From Campylobacterales bacterium (GTDB taxonomy: Bacteria > Campylobacterota > Campylobacteria > Campylobacterales > QNZT01): a DNA stretch of 5,209 bases. Positions 1 to 5,209 of the stretch are shown piece by piece. The stretch lies in contig DQTU01000152.1 of assembly GCA_015662615.1 (NCBI GenBank), forward strand, positions 1 through 5,209, in the 5' to 3' direction. Each line of letters starts with the position of its first letter. Position 1 is the stretch's first letter. The notes beneath the pieces are model-generated. The model ran no database searches and was not told where the DNA came from. It was given only the letters and a program-made list of their open reading frames with translations. The position numbers were made by a program, and so were the translations under genes.

Positions 1-20
1 AGTTTTTGTAAGATAGGTTA

Positions 21-25
21 AAGGA
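21..25 (+). promoter_or_regulatory. Ribosome binding site of the msrBA fusion gene
   Basis: AAGGA lies 6 bases before the ATG at 32 and supports that start. Only 31 bases precede the gene in this window, so its promoter is out of view or cannot be judged. Confidence 0.75.
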
Positions 26-31
26 TATATT

Positions 32-958
32 ATGAGAAAAGATGTTTTAATAGTGTTACTGCTTGTTATGAGCGGATTTTTATATTTACATGGGAAGGGA
101 AAAGTGGAATTTAAAAAGTTAAATGAACAAGAGGCGAGGGTCATAGTTCATAAAGGTACAGAAGCACCATTTACAGGAAAGTATGATAATTTTTTCAAGG
201 CTGGTACTTACACATGCAAAAGATGTGGAACACCGCTTTATAATTCGTCGGATAAATTTAGTTCAGGTTGTGGATGGCCAAGTTTTGATGATGAGATAGA
301 GGGCGCTGTAAAAAGAGTACCAGATGCTGATGGCAGACGTGTTGAGATTGTCTGCGCTAACTGTGGTGGACATTTAGGGCATGTATTTCAAGGCGAGCAA
401 TTGACTCCTAAAAATACGAGACATTGTGTGAACTCTATCTCTATGGATTTTGAGCCCTCAACTAAAGAAAATAGTAAAAAAGCTTATTTTGCAGGTGGAT
501 GTTTTTGGGGTGTTGAGTACCATTTTGAAAAGGTACCTGGTGTGATTTCTGCTGATAGTGGTTATATGGGAGGTCATACAGACGACCCAACTTATCAGGA
601 TATTTGTTATAAAGATACTGGACATTTAGAGGTAGTTGAAGTGACTTATGATCCAACTAAAGTAGATTTTGAGACTTTGACAAAACTCTTTTTTGAGATC
701 CATGATTCAACACAAGCGAATGGTCAAGGTCCTGATATCGGAAGCCAATACCTTTCGGCAGTTTTTTATAATGATGAAGAAGAGAAAGTTGTGACTCAGA
801 AATTGATAGGTATTTTGGAGTCAAAAGGTTTGAAAGTTGCTACAAAGTTAATTGATGCTAAAAAACATCCTTTTTATGAGGCTGAGGATTATCATCAAGA
901 TTATTACAAAAAGCACAATAAACAGCCATATTGTCATAGTTATACAAAAAGATTTTAG
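32..958 (+). CDS. msrBA: Bifunctional peptide-methionine sulfoxide reductase, MsrB-MsrA fusion, membrane-anchored or exported
   Basis: This enzyme reduces both methionine sulfoxide epimers in oxidised proteins: MsrB acts on the R form and MsrA on the S form. Residues 5-19 form a hydrophobic helix behind an MRKD start. No lipobox or clear signal-peptidase site is visible, so it is probably an inner-membrane anchor with the enzyme in the periplasm. The MsrB domain spans about 27-142. It has zinc ligands C62/C65 (CKRC) and C108/C111 (CANC), the SGCGWPSF motif with likely resolving C80, and catalytic C132 in RHCVNS. The MsrA domain spans about 149-303. It has catalytic C157 in GCFWG, the GYMGG and TGHLEVVEV motifs, the DIGSQY segment, and likely resolving C301 near the end. 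All catalytic residues are present, so both halves should be active. The B-then-A order is the reverse of the A-then-B fusions such as that of Streptococcus pneumoniae. The gene converges on the coiled-coil operon. Exact localisation is inference; the enzyme family is secure. Confidence 0.96.
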   Translation: MRKDVLIVLLLVMSGFLYLHGKGKVEFKKLNEQEARVIVHKGTEAPFTGKYDNFFKAGTYTCKRCGTPLYNSSDKFSSGCGWPSFDDEIEGAVKRVPDADGRRVEIVCANCGGHLGHVFQGEQLTPKNTRHCVNSISMDFEPSTKENSKKAYFAGGCFWGVEYHFEKVPGVISADSGYMGGHTDDPTYQDICYKDTGHLEVVEVTYDPTKVDFETLTKLFFEIHDSTQANGQGPDIGSQYLSAVFYNDEEEKVVTQKLIGILESKGLKVATKLIDAKKHPFYEAEDYHQDYYKKHNKQPYCHSYTKRF

Positions 959-964
959 GCTTTA

Positions 965-1020
965 TTGGAAGTGTTGCTTTAGCTACACCTATTTGGTGGG
1001 ACTAAAGTCTCCACTTCCAA
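965..1020. repeat. Inverted pair of REP-like palindromes (BIME-like) between convergent genes
   Basis: TTGGAAGTG (965-973) is repeated exactly inverted as CACTTCCAA (1012-1020). Inside, CTTTAG (977-982) pairs with CTAAAG (1002-1007) and CACC (986-989) with GGTG (995-998), giving one long imperfect hairpin. The same bases can instead fold as a three-way junction. Its outer stem is TTGGAA/TTCCAA. Hairpin 971-988 has a GTGT/ACAC stem, a T-T mismatch, GC/GC and a TTTA loop. Hairpin 996-1014 has GTGG/CCAC, one bulged T, GAC/GTC and a TAAA loop. Each half is therefore a small palindromic unit of about 25 bases, the two placed head to head, as in BIMEs. It ends 6 bases from the stop of the minus-strand gene and starts 6 bases after the msrBA stop. 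It probably protects or ends both transcripts, although no U-tract follows on either strand, so it is not a canonical intrinsic terminator. Confidence 0.75.
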
Positions 1021-1026
1021 AAACTT

Positions 1027-1776
1027 TTAGGAGAGTTTCTCTTTTATCGCTAAAAGTTGTTTTTTATAGTTCTCTATTTTCATTTCATTTTCCTCTTTAG
1101 CAGAGCGTAACTTATCAAACTCAAGCTGGAGTTTTTCTCTTATAGTGGATACTTTTTCAGTTGCATCAGAGAGTTCATACTCTTTTTTATTGAATGATGC
1201 TGCAAGTGATGAGATCTTTGATGTTAGATCAGAATTTTCTCTTTTTAACTCTTTTTCTTCACTGTACATTCCTTCACAGGAGTCACATTTTTGTTGGTAT
1301 GTGTCTACTATTTGGATTGCATTAGCTTTGAGTGTAGATTTTTGGTCTTCGATATTTGCGATATTTTCAACACCCAATGTAGTTTTGAGTTCTTGAACTT
1401 CACTGTTGTAACGATTTAATATCTGTTCTTGTTTTTGGTATTGATCTTTCATATTTGCACCTTCTGCTTCAAGTGTACGCATATTTGACTCAAGGTCAGA
1501 GATTTCATTTTTACCTTTTGCAACTTCTAGGTTACCTTCATGCAGCTTACCGCTATATAATTCTAACTCAGTTTCTACATCACTATTTTTAGCAGATAAA
1601 GAACTTGTTTCTCTTTTGTTATGAGCAATTTTTTGTTTCAAATTTTTTATATCGGGCTTGAAGAGTTCTCTAGCTCTGAATTTTGTGTAGAGATAGCCAA
1701 CAATAAGCCCAGTTCCAAGTGCCAAGCCCAAACATACTTTCATATCGCTCATTAAGTCGATTAAGGTAGCAATCAT
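1027..1776 (-). CDS. Membrane-anchored long coiled-coil protein with a CDSC motif, unknown function
   Basis: This 249-residue protein matches no family I recognise. Residues 12-30 form a glycine-rich transmembrane helix, followed by a basic stretch (TKFRAR, 31-36) that places the rest in the cytoplasm by the positive-inside rule. From about 41 to the end the sequence is charged, rich in Glu, Lys, Gln, Leu and Ser, nearly free of Pro, and shows heptad-like spacing typical of coiled coil. A break around 134-143 (LGVENIANIE) and a Cys pair C164-D-S-C167 interrupt it. No Walker motif or enzyme signature is visible, so an SMC-like ATPase label would be unjustified. It is the last gene of a three-gene operon, starting 2 bases after the stop of the preceding coiled-coil gene. 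The start at 1776 is chosen because AGGAGA sits 9 bases upstream; the Met codons at residues 9 and 12 lack that support. It probably works with the neighbouring coiled-coil protein, perhaps as a hetero-oligomer; this is inference. Confidence 0.88.
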   Translation of the reverse strand: MIATLIDLMSDMKVCLGLALGTGLIVGYLYTKFRARELFKPDIKNLKQKIAHNKRETSSLSAKNSDVETELELYSGKLHEGNLEVAKGKNEISDLESNMRTLEAEGANMKDQYQKQEQILNRYNSEVQELKTTLGVENIANIEDQKSTLKANAIQIVDTYQQKCDSCEGMYSEEKELKRENSDLTSKISSLAASFNKKEYELSDATEKVSTIREKLQLEFDKLRSAKEENEMKIENYKKQLLAIKEKLS

Positions 1777-1778
1777 GA

Positions 1779-2615
1779 CTATTTTTCTCCTATGATATAT
1801 TTTGTACTTTTACTAAAGAGCTTTTGAATTAGGTTTGTAAACATACCTTGTTCTTCGTTTTTACTGATGATCTTATCAACTGTATCAAATGCTATTGTCT
1901 CTTTTGCCTCTATTTTTTCATGAATATAATCCACTGCATATTGGTAGTTTAGAGCTTTTCGTCTGCTTGATTCTACTTCATCTTTGATTTCTGATCTTTT
2001 ATCGGCAAACTCATCTTCTATGACTTTTATTTTGTCATTTTCTGCATCGATCTCTTTCTCTTTGCGGGAGATATTTTCGTTCTCATTGGTGACTTTTGCA
2101 TTAAGTGATTCTCTTTCAGATGTTAGTTGTGATATTTTTTCTCTTAAAGTGTCAATTTCTCCAGTTTTTTGAGTGATATTTTCCTCATATTCTAAAATTT
2201 TATTTTGGCTCTCTTGCATTTCATCTTTTTGTGAATTTAAGATAGCTAGTTCACTTGTGACATTTTTAATTTTATCATCGATTTCTAAAAGGTCTTTTTC
2301 TAGTGTTTTTTGTGAGAGATGAAAATTTTCTATATCAGTTACAAGTTCTTGTTTACGTTTTGAGTAATCTTGGGTTTGCTGTTTTGCAAAGGCAATCTTA
2401 TCTTGCGTATTTGTGAGGTGTCTTACATTATTTTCATAATTTACAGAGTTAACATGTAATTCTGAAGCCATATGGTCATTATGTAAAACAAGATCATCAA
2501 TCTCTCTTTCATATCTGTTTTGTGTTGCTGAGCGTCTTAAAAACCATCCGATGATAAATCCGATAAGTAGTGCAGCTATCATCAACAGAAACATATTTGA
2601 TACTAATTCTGACAT
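1779..2615 (-). CDS. Membrane-anchored long coiled-coil protein, unknown function
   Basis: This 278-residue protein has one N-terminal transmembrane helix (about 8-26, ending in GWFLRR) and then a long charged region. The Arg pair and following basic residues predict a cytoplasmic C-terminal part. Residues 34-222 are strongly coiled-coil-like, with repeated Leu/Ile/Val at heptad spacing between Glu/Lys/Asp/Asn and no prolines. The tail from about 223 is different: it carries aromatic and hydrophobic residues (YQYAVDYIHEKIE, then MFTNLIQKLF) and may be a small helical binding module. The topology recalls the short division-linked protein YhcB/ZapG, but this protein is much longer and I see no specific sequence match. 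No nucleotide-binding or catalytic motif is visible. It is the middle gene of the operon, starting 1 base after the OmpA-like gene and ending 2 bases before the next coiled-coil gene. The start is fixed by AGGAGA 5 bases upstream. Confidence 0.9.
   Translation of the reverse strand: MSELVSNMFLLMIAALLIGFIIGWFLRRSATQNRYEREIDDLVLHNDHMASELHVNSVNYENNVRHLTNTQDKIAFAKQQTQDYSKRKQELVTDIENFHLSQKTLEKDLLEIDDKIKNVTSELAILNSQKDEMQESQNKILEYEENITQKTGEIDTLREKISQLTSERESLNAKVTNENENISRKEKEIDAENDKIKVIEDEFADKRSEIKDEVESSRRKALNYQYAVDYIHEKIEAKETIAFDTVDKIISKNEEQGMFTNLIQKLFSKSTKYIIGEK
1786..1791 (-). promoter_or_regulatory. Ribosome binding site of the distal coiled-coil gene
   Basis: On the minus strand this reads AGGAGA, 9 bases before the ATG at 1776. 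It lies inside the last codons of the preceding gene (Gly-Glu-Lys, stop TAG), so translation of the two genes is probably coupled. It favours this start over later Met codons. Confidence 0.75.
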
Positions 2616-2616
2616 A

Positions 2617-3573
2617 TTATTCTCCTCTCTTTAAGTGTATTTCAACACGTCTGTTGATTTTTTCATTTGGATTGGAGCTGATTGGTCGTTCTTCACCATA
2701 TCCAATTGCTTCAATTTTATTCTCTGAGTTTCCATTTTTTAAAAGGTAACTTTTTACAGAATCTGCTCTTTTTTGACTAAGCAGTTTATTATAATAATCA
2801 TTTCCTCCAGCATCTGTATGACCTTCAACTTTAAGTCCTATATTGCCAACACTTTTTAATAAAGAGATAACTTTATTAAGTATTTCTTCGCTTTGTGCTG
2901 TAATGTTGCTGCTGTCAAATTCAAAATGGATAGGATTTACTTTAAGAAGTTGGCTGATCTCATTTTGTGTTTGGTCAATAGAAGGCGTTTTAACTTCTTC
3001 AACTACCATTTTTGGTGCTGTGGTTGTTAGATTTTCCATCTTATAGACTTCTGGATCAAAAGCTGTTAAGAGATTATTGAGCTCGTCCATATCTTGTTTA
3101 TTCTTGAGTTCACCTTCAAGGTTGAAGAGATAAGCATCTATGGAAATGGCACCATTTTTGACATTTTTATCTTTAAGAAATGCAGCAATTTTTAGTGCAT
3201 CATCTTGCCAAGAAGCCTCTTTTGTGTTCTCATTAAACGAAAGATCTTGCGTGCAACTCTCAGCTGGACAATATGCCAAGATAAATTCTTCCAGTGCAGG
3301 AGTTTTGTCACTTGAAGCAAGTTTTGCATTTAGTTTTGTAGTACTATATGCGAAAATTGGTTCGTCAAGTTCTACAACGGCTGGTGGTGTAGGTTTCTCT
3401 ACATCTTGAACTGTTTCTACAGATGCAACAGGTGCAATAGTTTGTAATGTAGCGTCATTTTCCGCAATTTGATTATATTTAAGTGAGAGTGCAGTTTTGT
3501 TTTCATTAACACACATAAATGTTAAAAATACACCTACTAACAGACCGAGTAAAAGGATGAGTTTACTTCCCAT
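2617..3573 (-). CDS. Inner-membrane-anchored OmpA-family protein with peptidoglycan-binding domain
   Basis: This 318-residue protein has an N-terminal hydrophobic helix (4-20) after MGSK, predicting export with the remainder in the periplasm. C21 follows LTFM, a poor lipobox, so a membrane anchor is likelier than a lipoprotein. A Pro/Val/Glu-rich linker (about 45-72) leads to a middle domain (about 76-180) with two close cysteines, C102 and C107, possibly a disulfide. Part of it (about 140-172) loosely resembles a BON-type fold; this is weak. The C-terminal OmpA/MotB-like domain (about 212-316) is clear: HFEFDSSNI opens it, followed by VEGHTDAGG and N262, LLSQKRA, then GYGEERPI and NRRVEI near the end. 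D254 and R269 match the pair that binds diaminopimelate in OmpA, with the same spacing. No beta-barrel is present, so it is not a porin. It heads the three-gene operon with its own promoter. Its last codons hold the ribosome binding site of the next gene. MotB-like or T6SS anchors are alternatives, but no partner genes for those are present. Confidence 0.92.
   Translation of the reverse strand: MGSKLILLLGLLVGVFLTFMCVNENKTALSLKYNQIAENDATLQTIAPVASVETVQDVEKPTPPAVVELDEPIFAYSTTKLNAKLASSDKTPALEEFILAYCPAESCTQDLSFNENTKEASWQDDALKIAAFLKDKNVKNGAISIDAYLFNLEGELKNKQDMDELNNLLTAFDPEVYKMENLTTTAPKMVVEEVKTPSIDQTQNEISQLLKVNPIHFEFDSSNITAQSEEILNKVISLLKSVGNIGLKVEGHTDAGGNDYYNKLLSQKRADSVKSYLLKNGNSENKIEAIGYGEERPISSNPNEKINRRVEIHLKRGE
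2621..2626 (-). promoter_or_regulatory. Ribosome binding site of the proximal coiled-coil gene
   Basis: AGGAGA on the minus strand lies 5 bases before the ATG at 2615. It overlaps the final Arg-Gly-Glu codons of the OmpA-like gene, whose stop is 1 base before this ATG. This arrangement indicates translational coupling of the first two operon genes. Confidence 0.8.
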
Positions 3574-3578
3574 GATAG

Positions 3579-3583
3579 CTCCT
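3579..3583 (-). promoter_or_regulatory. Ribosome binding site of the OmpA-like gene
   Basis: AGGAG on the minus strand lies 5 bases before the ATG at 3573 and fixes that start, which is also the one that keeps the N-terminal hydrophobic helix. Confidence 0.8.
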
Positions 3584-3596
3584 GTTATAAAGTAAA

Positions 3597-3626
3597 GTTA
3601 TATGAGTAAATTATACATCATATAAC
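3597..3626. promoter_or_regulatory. 9-bp dyad around the -10 box, candidate operator
   Basis: GTTATATGA (3597-3605) and TCATATAAC (3618-3626) are perfect inverted copies separated by 12 bases. With a single bulged base, the arms continue outward by AAA/TTT. The dyad centre (3611.5) falls on the -10 hexamer of the operon promoter, as expected for a repressor site. It also lies just downstream of the antiporter gene and could form an AT-rich hairpin that weakly ends that transcript; the run after it on the minus strand is TTTACTTT, not a clean U-tract. Which role applies cannot be settled from one copy. Confidence 0.45.
3610..3615 (-). promoter_or_regulatory. -10 box of the OmpA/coiled-coil operon promoter
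   Basis: The minus strand reads TATAAT, a perfect -10 hexamer, about 36 bases before the ATG at 3573, leaving a leader of roughly 30 bases. No TTGACA-like -35 box stands at 17 bases; TTGTCT is 23 bases away, too far. Housekeeping promoters of Campylobacterota commonly lack a conserved -35 box, so this fits. The surrounding 63-base intergenic gap separates the operon from the antiporter gene. Confidence 0.6.
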
Positions 3627-3636
3627 CTTTATATAG

Positions 3637-4716
3637 TTAGACAAACATTAAGAAGAAAAAGACGATAAAGATTACTAGATGTACAAATCCCTCTAGCATG
3701 TTAGTTTCTCCATCATTGAAGTGGATAATACCAGCTAGGATGGTAAGTCCTAACATGATTCCTTGTACTGGGGTGATCGCTAAATCTATATCCATGCCCA
3801 TAATCTTACTAACGATAAGAATAGCTGGGATGGTCATCAAAACAGTTGCCAAACTTGCACCTACAGCGATATTAACAACTGTCTGCATATTGTTGTTTGA
3901 TGCTGCACGAATCACTGTTATGAGTTCAGGAGAAGCGGAGATAAGTGCTACTGAAAATGCACCAAGTGCTAATGGCAGTCCAAGTGTTTCAAGATTGTTT
4001 GACATAAAGACTGCTAATACTTCTGATAAGAGTCCAATCATGATAATAGAAAATGCTAATATACCTGTATGATAAGCACCATTAATCTCTTCTCTATCTT
4101 CCTCATGGTGTGCATGTTCGTTATCATCACCGTTGTTGTATTCGAAAAAGTAGCGATGTTCGTTGAGTTGAATTCTGGTAAAAATTACATAAAGCAAGAT
4201 GAACATGACAATCGTAAAATTCATATACATATTCATGTGGGCATCATCTATAAAATGTGGCAGTACCATGGCGATTCCAATAGAGACTAAAATCATGGAC
4301 ATATATGAGTTTGTCGAGTCAACATTATATTGCTGTTCTCCATGTTTGATACCACCGATAATTGCTGCAATTCCAAGTAATCCATTGATATCAAGCATAA
4401 CTGCTGAGTAAATTGTATCACGGGCAAGTGTTGGATTTTCTGTGTGTGTCATCATGATAACAATGATAAGAATTTCAACGATAACCGCAGCACTTGTTAG
4501 GATGAGTGTTCCATAAGGCTCGCCGTATTTGTGTGCGAGTATCTCTGCATGATGTGCAACATTTAAAGCGGAATAAATAATAACAGCAAAGATAATTATA
4601 AAACCTACAATATTGCCCATCATAGTATGTGCAAGCGTGTGTTCAAGTGGCATAAAAATTGCCAAAGCGATAATCGAGACGAAGAGTGGATACTCTTTAA
4701 GTAAGTTTTTTACCAT
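3637..4716 (-). CDS. chaA: Ca2+/H+ antiporter, ChaA (CaCA/CAX) family
   Basis: This 359-residue inner-membrane protein is close in length to Escherichia coli ChaA (366 residues), which exchanges Ca2+, and also Na+/K+, for protons. About eleven hydrophobic segments are visible in two halves. The first half carries the ChaA signature HHAEILAHKYGEPYGT followed by a membrane segment ending at E81. The second half has SPELITVIRAASNNN (262-276, with E264) followed by VNIAVGASLATV. These are the two inverted alpha repeats whose acidic residues bind the cation in this superfamily. Between the halves, residues 191-210 form a loop rich in Asp, Glu and His, the position of the acidic loop in CAX proteins. 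Probable role: expelling Ca2+ or coping with alkaline or salt stress. The start is supported by AAGG 8 bases upstream. It follows the cytochrome gene by 45 bases and may be cotranscribed with it. Family is secure; preferred ion is not determined. Confidence 0.93.
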   Translation of the reverse strand: MVKNLLKEYPLFVSIIALAIFMPLEHTLAHTMMGNIVGFIIIFAVIIYSALNVAHHAEILAHKYGEPYGTLILTSAAVIVEILIIVIMMTHTENPTLARDTIYSAVMLDINGLLGIAAIIGGIKHGEQQYNVDSTNSYMSMILVSIGIAMVLPHFIDDAHMNMYMNFTIVMFILLYVIFTRIQLNEHRYFFEYNNGDDNEHAHHEEDREEINGAYHTGILAFSIIMIGLLSEVLAVFMSNNLETLGLPLALGAFSVALISASPELITVIRAASNNNMQTVVNIAVGASLATVLMTIPAILIVSKIMGMDIDLAITPVQGIMLGLTILAGIIHFNDGETNMLEGFVHLVIFIVFFFLMFV

Positions 4717-4724
4717 TTAACTAA

Positions 4725-4728
4725 CCTT
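4725..4728 (-). promoter_or_regulatory. Ribosome binding site of the ChaA-family gene
   Basis: The minus strand reads TTAAGGTT, with its AAGG core 8 bases before the ATG at 4716. It is weaker than the AGGAG sites of the downstream operon. Confidence 0.6.
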
Positions 4729-4761
4729 AATAAATGTTTTCAAAAGTGTACCCAATATTTC

Positions 4762-5209
4762 CTATTTTTTTCTTCTTCTCAACCAATACCAGACAATCAA
4801 GCCACCAACTATGAGGGGTAACAATACTTGCACCCAAGCTCCGATATTTAAAAGTTTACCAAGTATATCACCATGCATCTTTCTATCTATCTTTATACCT
4901 GCCATATCAGCAGCATGCGTCATAGCTGAAACTGCGAGATTTCCCTCAGGAATACTTTGATGACAACTCAGACACATGCCTCGACGGTCAAGTTTTGCTC
5001 TTGTTTCATTGTCAAGTGCTGCTGAAAGTTTCCAATGATTTCCAACTGTTTGTACTTGTGTTCCATTTTCATCTATCATCACAGAGTAGTCATGTTTTAA
5101 ATTTGGAATTGCAGGGATTTGTTCATCTACTTGGTGAGGTAGAACCCTTTGGTCAGCAGTCATAAGGTCAGTGATAGTTGTTTTGGTTTGGTCTGCAAAA
5201 TACTTTCCA
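4762..5209 (-). CDS. C-terminal part of a membrane-anchored c-type (probably multihaem) cytochrome, 5' end outside window
   Basis: The reading frame has no stop between its TAG at 4762-4764 and the right edge, so the first visible residues (GKYFADQ) are internal and the Met codon at 5161-5163 need not be the start. About 148 residues are visible. One haem c site, CLSCH (4960-4974), lies in RRGMCLSCHQSIPEG, and several histidines (in LPHQVDE, NLKHDY, GNHWK, MTHAAD, KMHGD) could be distal ligands. One haem with this many histidines and a long upstream extension suggests a multihaem protein; other haem sites would lie outside the window. The end is a transmembrane helix (NIGAW to VWYWL) closed by RRRKK, placing the haem domain in the periplasm and the tail in the cytoplasm. 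Octahaem families such as hydroxylamine oxidoreductase-like or tetrathionate-reductase-like proteins are possible, but the visible part does not decide. It probably serves a respiratory electron-transfer chain. Confidence 0.85.
   Translation of the reverse strand, partial: GKYFADQTKTTITDLMTADQRVLPHQVDEQIPAIPNLKHDYSVMIDENGTQVQTVGNHWKLSAALDNETRAKLDRRGMCLSCHQSIPEGNLAVSAMTHAADMAGIKIDRKMHGDILGKLLNIGAWVQVLLPLIVGGLIVWYWLRRRKK

Noticed and set aside
965..1020. Integron attC site
   Set aside because: The palindrome lacks the GTTRRRY/RYYYAAC core sites, and no integrase or cassette array is present.
965..1020. Canonical rho-independent terminator
   Set aside because: No U-tract follows the stem on either strand (AAAACTTTT on one side, TAAAGCC on the other). 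A termination role remains possible but is not shown.
852..1100. Plus-strand open frame of 82 codons overlapping the end of msrBA
   Set aside because: It is an out-of-frame shadow of msrBA running through the palindrome into the antisense of the next gene, with no family resemblance.
3140..3409. Plus-strand open frame of 89 codons
   Set aside because: It is antisense to the well-supported OmpA-family gene and is Ser/Phe-rich, as expected for the complement of Lys/Glu-rich codons.
3511..3525. Lipoprotein lipobox in the OmpA-family protein (LTFM before C21)
   Set aside because: The residues before the cysteine do not fit the lipobox, with Met at -1 and Phe at -2, so a plain N-terminal anchor is preferred.
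3698..4072. Plus-strand open frame of 124 codons
   Set aside because: It lies wholly antisense to the ChaA-family gene, has no ribosome binding site of note, and its translation looks like the reverse shadow of a membrane protein.
4717..4761. Promoter between the cytochrome and ChaA-family genes
   Set aside because: Only a weak TACACT resembles a -10 box and no supporting element is seen; cotranscription is equally likely.
5161..5163. Met codon as start of the cytochrome gene
   Set aside because: There is no purine-rich ribosome binding site before it and no signal peptide after it, which a c-type cytochrome needs; the frame is open further upstream.

Overview
The window is AT-rich bacterial DNA, densely coded. 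Its gene content (fused methionine sulfoxide reductase, inner-membrane-anchored OmpA-like protein, ChaA-type antiporter, membrane-anchored multihaem cytochrome c) and codon use suggest a Campylobacterota member of the Sulfurimonas/Sulfurovum/Arcobacter kind. That placement rests on overall impression, not on a marker gene, and is only moderately secure.

Layout. One gene lies on the plus strand: an MsrB-MsrA fusion with an N-terminal hydrophobic anchor (32-958). It converges on a minus-strand block. The 68-base gap between them is almost filled by an elaborate palindrome (965-1020), built from two inverted copies of a REP-like unit of about 25 bases. On the minus strand, in transcription order from the right edge, come: the 3' end of a c-type cytochrome gene that is still open at the window edge (4762-5209); a Ca2+/H+ antiporter of the ChaA family (3637-4716); a short promoter-bearing gap with a perfect TATAAT enclosed in a 9-bp dyad (3597-3626); and a tightly coupled three-gene operon (3573 down to 1027).

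The three-gene operon is the least explained part. Its first gene encodes an inner-membrane-anchored periplasmic protein with a C-terminal OmpA/MotB-type peptidoglycan-binding domain. The next two genes, separated by 1 and 2 bases, each encode one N-terminal membrane helix followed by a long coiled coil. The positive-inside rule places both coiled coils in the cytoplasm. The predicted picture is an envelope scaffold: one subunit holds the cell wall and two reach into the cytoplasm. I recognise no named system with this composition, so its function is left open.

Much of the window concerns the cell envelope. The reductase would repair oxidised methionines outside the cytoplasm, the antiporter exports cations, the cytochrome fragment ends in a tail anchor with its haem domain predicted to face the periplasm, and the OmpA/coiled-coil set links membrane and wall. 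A common regulon is not shown by the sequence; only the three-gene operon is clearly one unit.
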